Source: Actinomycetota bacterium (GTDB lineage: Bacteria > Actinomycetota > Thermoleophilia > Solirubrobacterales > 70-9). From it: 7,993 nt of DNA. Below are positions 5,427 to 7,993 of the stretch, in pieces; position 1 is the first letter of the stretch, and each line of letters begins with the position of its first letter. Below the pieces are notes generated by a model, which saw only the letters and a program-made list of their open reading frames with translations, ran no database searches and was not told where the DNA came from. A program made the position numbers and the translations under genes. Where the stretch lies: assembly GCA_018268695.1 (NCBI GenBank), contig JAFDWD010000806.1:1-7993 (forward strand). The letters run 5' to 3'.

Positions 5427-6089
5427 CTACCCCCCGTCCGTCGCCCGCAGGAACGCCAGCACCGCCAGGACGCGGCGGTGGTCGTCGCCGGCGGCGCTCA
5501 GATTCAGCTTCGAGAAGATGCTGGAGACGTGCTTCTCGACGGCGCCCGGGGTGACCACCAGCTGCTCGGCGATCGCGTTGTTGGTGCGGCCCTCGGCCAT
5601 CAGGGAAAGGACCTCGCGCTCGCGCGGAGAGAGGGCGTCGATCGGGCTCTCGGCCTCGGCGCGGCGCTCGCCGACCAGCTCGGCGACGACCTCGCGGTCG
5701 AGGGCGGTGCCGCCGTCGGCGACGCGGCGGATCGCGTCGAGGAAGGCGGGGATGTCCCCCACCCGCTCCTTGAGCAGGTAGCCGACGCCGCCCTCGCCGC
5801 CCGCCAGGAGCTCGGCGGTGTAGACCGGCTCGACATACTGGGAGAGGATCAGGACGCCCATCTCGGGACGGCGCTTGCGGGCCTCGACCGCGGCGCGGAT
5901 GCCCTCGTCGGTGAAGGTCGGCGGCAGGCGCACGTCGACGATCGCCAGGTCGGGCTTGTGGCCGCCGACGATCCGCAGCAGGCCCTCGCCGTCTTCGGCC
6001 TGGGCGACGACCTCGATCTCCCGTTCGCGCAGCAGCGCGACCAGGCCCTCGCGCAGGAGGAGGTTGTCCTCGGCGATCACGACCCGCAA
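5427..6089 (-). CDS. NarL/FixJ-family response regulator
   Basis: This 220-residue protein is a normal-length two-domain regulator. The receiver domain (1-120) has acidic residues E7 and D8, phospho-acceptor D52 in LAIVDVRLP, the switch residue S83 in ILSQY and the conserved K107 in YLLKERV. A short linker leads to the LuxR-type helix-turn-helix beginning LSPREREVLSLMAEGRTNNAIA (153 onward), with a probable recognition helix at TPGAVEKHVSSIF. All phosphorylation residues are present, so it should be activated by the kinase encoded just upstream and bind DNA as a dimer. The start is TTG at 6089, overlapping the kinase stop by 13 nt. A GTG at 6080 would overlap by 4 nt but would remove the start of the first beta strand and is badly spaced from the GTGAGG site. 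The targets are unknown; autoregulation or control of the adjacent MMPL transporter is the usual expectation. Confidence 0.95.
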   Translation of the reverse strand: MRVVIAEDNLLLREGLVALLREREIEVVAQAEDGEGLLRIVGGHKPDLAIVDVRLPPTFTDEGIRAAVEARKRRPEMGVLILSQYVEPVYTAELLAGGEGGVGYLLKERVGDIPAFLDAIRRVADGGTALDREVVAELVGERRAEAESPIDALSPREREVLSLMAEGRTNNAIAEQLVVTPGAVEKHVSSIFSKLNLSAAGDDHRRVLAVLAFLRATDGG

Positions 6090-7786
6090 GGCAGCCTCAC
6101 CTCGATCCGGGTGCCGCCCGTGGCGGGCGTGACGATCTTCATTTCGCCGTCGAGCGCCGCCACCCGGCGGCGCAGCCCGTCGAGGCCGCTGCCCTCGCTG
6201 ACCTTCGCCCCACCCGGGCCGTCGTCGGCGATCGTCACGTCGAGCATCTCGTCATCCAATCGCAAGACCACCGTGGCCGCCGCCCCCGGGGCGTGCTTGG
6301 CGACGTTGGTGAGCGACTCGGCGACGACGAAGTACGCGGCGCTCTCCACCACCGGCGGCGGGCGTCGGGTCAGCCCGTCGGCTTCGACCTTGACCGGGAT
6401 CGAGGCGCGCGTGCCAAGCGCCTCGACCGCCGCGGTGAGCCCGCGGTCGGTCAGCACCGGCGGCGCGATCCCGCGGGCGAGGTCGCGCAGCTCGGCGTTC
6501 GCCGCGGTCGCCTCGGCACGGGCCTGGCGGACCAGCGCGGCGATCTCGGGGCGATCGGCGAGGCCCTCCTCGGCGCGGCCGAGCTGCATCGACAGCGCCA
6601 CCAGGCGCGCCTGGGCGCCGTCGTGAAGGTCGCGCTCGATCCGCCGCAGCTCCGCCGCCTGCACGTCGAGGGCGCCGCGCCGGGTCTCGGTCAGCGTCTC
6701 GACCCGCTCGGTCAGCTCGCGTTCGCGCTCGTCGCCGTAGAGCTGGCGCCAAGCCATCTGCGCGAGCAGGACGACGACGAAGATCACCATCACGCCGAGG
6801 ATCGTCCAGATCGGCCAGAAGGTGCCGAAGCCGGCCAGCGCCCAGACCGCGACCGAGATCCCGACGACCACCAGGGAGACGACGGCGAGGATCGCCAGGC
6901 CGCGACGTTCGGGGGCGATCCGCGTCGCCTCCCGCAGGCCGAAGTGGAGGCCCAGCGGGATGACCAGCGCGAGCCAGACCCAGGCCGGCCAGTAGTACCC
7001 GCCCCCCGCCGCCGCCCAGACGACGGTGGCAAAGAGGCCGACGAGGCCGGAGATCGCCGCGTGGACCGCCAGCGAGAGTTCCCCTTCGGGCAGCATCCGG
7101 CGCACCCGGTCGGAGGAGAGCGGCAAGGTCGGCGCACCCGACGAGGGCGCGTCGGCAGCGGGCGCCTCCTCGCCGTCGAGGAGGCTCACCGCCAGCCAGA
7201 GCTCGCCCTTCGCCATCCACCGATCGACGAAGTAGGTGATCGCCGCCAGCGGGAACGCGGCCACCATCACGGCCAAGGCGAGCGGCAGGGTGTGGATGTT
7301 CAAGCCGCCCCAGTCGACGCCGCCTGGGATCGACCAGTACCAGAGCGGCATGGTGAGGAAGGCGACCACCGAGGCGACCAGGGAGACGGCGACGACCGCG
7401 AAGGTGAAGCCGACCACCGAGTGGAGCATGAGCCAGGCGAGGTCCTTCCACGTCTGCCGGTCCCGCGAGGTGCTGCCGAGCCGGGCGAAGAAGCTCTCCC
7501 CCTTGTGGTCCGCATAGACGGCGCGCAACGGCCGGCCGAGCAGCAGCGCCGCGTTACGCCGGTCGAGCTCCGCCGTCCAGCGGAAGGCGATCACGCTCAG
7601 CAGGTAGAGCGGCAGGCCGATGATGAAGACGATCAGCGACAGCACGACGCTGGCCGCCGTCACCCAGACGCAGAAGGCGACGATCGCGGTGAGCCCGCCG
7701 ATCGAGAGATAGGCGAGGTCGAGGCCGGCGCGGCGGGCGAGGCCGGCGAGTCGCTCGCCGAACCCCGCCTCGCTGATGGCACTCAT
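6077..7786 (-). CDS. Membrane sensor histidine kinase (HisKA_3 class) with extended membrane sensor
   Basis: The 569-residue product is the partner of the response regulator. Residues about 20-200 hold four hydrophobic segments (30-47, 48-68, 122-146, 165-187) resembling the actinobacterial 'putative sensor' membrane domain. Residues 238-285 and 296-345 each form a 2TM-like hairpin with related text (VVWAAAGGGYYWPAWVWLAL and AVWALAGFGTFWPIWTILGV). A charged linker (350-380, DERERELTERVETLTETRR) leads to the HisKA_3 dimer domain with phospho-accepting H388 in RRIERDLHDGAQARL. The ATPase follows: N-box AESLTNVAKHA (N494), G1 ADDGPGGA (520-527) and G2 GSGLDGLRRR (532-541). All catalytic motifs are intact. 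The start is the ATG at 7786, whose ATGA overlaps the MMPL stop; a GTG at 7837 would only add residues shadowing that gene. The signal is probably sensed in or at the membrane; its nature is unknown. Confidence 0.93.
   Translation of the reverse strand: MSAISEAGFGERLAGLARRAGLDLAYLSIGGLTAIVAFCVWVTAASVVLSLIVFIIGLPLYLLSVIAFRWTAELDRRNAALLLGRPLRAVYADHKGESFFARLGSTSRDRQTWKDLAWLMLHSVVGFTFAVVAVSLVASVVAFLTMPLWYWSIPGGVDWGGLNIHTLPLALAVMVAAFPLAAITYFVDRWMAKGELWLAVSLLDGEEAPAADAPSSGAPTLPLSSDRVRRMLPEGELSLAVHAAISGLVGLFATVVWAAAGGGYYWPAWVWLALVIPLGLHFGLREATRIAPERRGLAILAVVSLVVVGISVAVWALAGFGTFWPIWTILGVMVIFVVVLLAQMAWRQLYGDERERELTERVETLTETRRGALDVQAAELRRIERDLHDGAQARLVALSMQLGRAEEGLADRPEIAALVRQARAEATAANAELRDLARGIAPPVLTDRGLTAAVEALGTRASIPVKVEADGLTRRPPPVVESAAYFVVAESLTNVAKHAPGAAATVVLRLDDEMLDVTIADDGPGGAKVSEGSGLDGLRRRVAALDGEMKIVTPATGGTRIEVRLPCGS
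6095..6100 (-). promoter_or_regulatory. Ribosome binding site supporting the TTG start of the response regulator
   Basis: On the - strand GTGAGG lies 5 nt before the TTG at 6089 and 14 nt before the alternative GTG at 6080, favouring the rare TTG codon. It lies inside the kinase coding sequence, so translation of the regulator is tied to that of the kinase. Confidence 0.5.
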
Positions 7787-7993
7787 GCCCGCACCCCGGC
7801 CGGGGCCGGGCCCTCGAGCCCGACCTTCGGCAGCCACTCGAGCGCCCGCGGCAGGTACCAGTTGCGCTCGCCGAGCAGCTTCATCGTCGCCGGCAGGAGC
7901 ACCCCGCGGATGATCGTCGCGTCGATCAGGATCGCCGCCGCCAGCCCCACGCCCCCCTCCCTGAATCCCCGAACGGCAAGGGGCGCGACGACC
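7783..7993 (-). CDS. MMPL-family (RND-type) transporter, C-terminal end only
   Basis: The frame runs in from the right edge; the last 69 residues and TGA are visible. GGVGLAAAILIDATIIRGVLLPATMKLLGERNWYLP is the characteristic final transmembrane segment and exit motif of MMPL transporters (LIDAT..R..L.PA.M.LLG..NW.LP), proton-driven inner-membrane exporters of lipids or drugs. The soluble porter domains and most membrane spans are outside the window. Its stop overlaps the kinase start by 4 nt (ATGA), so transporter, kinase and regulator form one operon with the transporter first among the visible genes. The substrate cannot be inferred from this fragment. Confidence 0.9.
   Translation of the reverse strand, partial: VVAPLAVRGFREGGVGLAAAILIDATIIRGVLLPATMKLLGERNWYLPRALEWLPKVGLEGPAPAGVRA

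Noticed and set aside
7787..7837. Upstream GTG start for the histidine kinase
   Set aside because: The extra 17 residues lie wholly within the MMPL coding sequence and have no membrane or sensor character; the ATGA overlap start is the standard operon arrangement.

Overview
The window is GC-rich bacterial chromosome with a strong bias to G or C at third codon positions. Gene content points to a high-GC actinobacterium: a large LuxR-type ATPase regulator (LAL family), an actinobacterial sensor kinase with a multi-membrane-span sensor, an MMPL-type lipid transporter next to a NarL/FixJ two-component pair, and long stem-loop terminators without U-tracts. The protein style (MMPL C-terminus, 2TM-type kinase membrane domains) suggests Thermoleophilia/Solirubrobacterales, but that placement is inference.

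Layout. Positions 1-573 (+) hold the C-terminal part of a phospholipase C-like phosphoesterase with a His/Gly-rich tail. It converges on a low-specificity threonine aldolase (657-1685, -), and a UUCG-tetraloop hairpin (597-622) sits between the two stops. A 164-bp divergent spacer (1686-1849) carries a perfect 15-bp operator-like palindrome plus a third half-site exactly 21 bp away. It leads into a probable two-gene unit on the + strand: a 62-residue protein of unknown function (1850-2038) and, 7 bp later, a 984-residue ATPase/TPR-like/LuxR-HTH regulator (2046-5000). On the - strand, entering from the right edge, are the end of an MMPL transporter (7783-7993), a sensor histidine kinase (6077-7786) and a NarL/FixJ response regulator (5427-6089). 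Their reading frames overlap by 4 and 13 nt, so they form one co-translated operon.

The most unusual part is the non-coding interval between the convergent LAL and response-regulator genes (5001-5426). Each gene is followed, in its own sense orientation, by a long hairpin (5028-5081 on +, 5339-5390 on -). The two hairpins have the same 12-nt apical loop, CTGGCTGGCTGT, but different, still fully paired stems. Between them are three copies of a structured repeat, one inverted (5116-5176) and two direct at a 51-bp period (5182-5232, 5233-5293). All three fold in the same register into a stem, a small A-rich internal loop and an inner stem, with compensatory base-pair changes at several positions and conserved sequence around the internal loop. 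The interval is therefore a nested inverted-repeat structure that ordinary termination does not explain. It is the best candidate here for something undescribed: a dispersed palindromic element, a structured RNA, or a mobile element carried between convergent genes.

Working together: the MMPL-kinase-regulator operon looks like an envelope-sensing two-component system tied to a lipid or drug exporter. The LAL regulator is a separate large signal integrator whose inducer is unknown. Threonine aldolase and the phosphoesterase are metabolic genes with no obvious link to the regulators.
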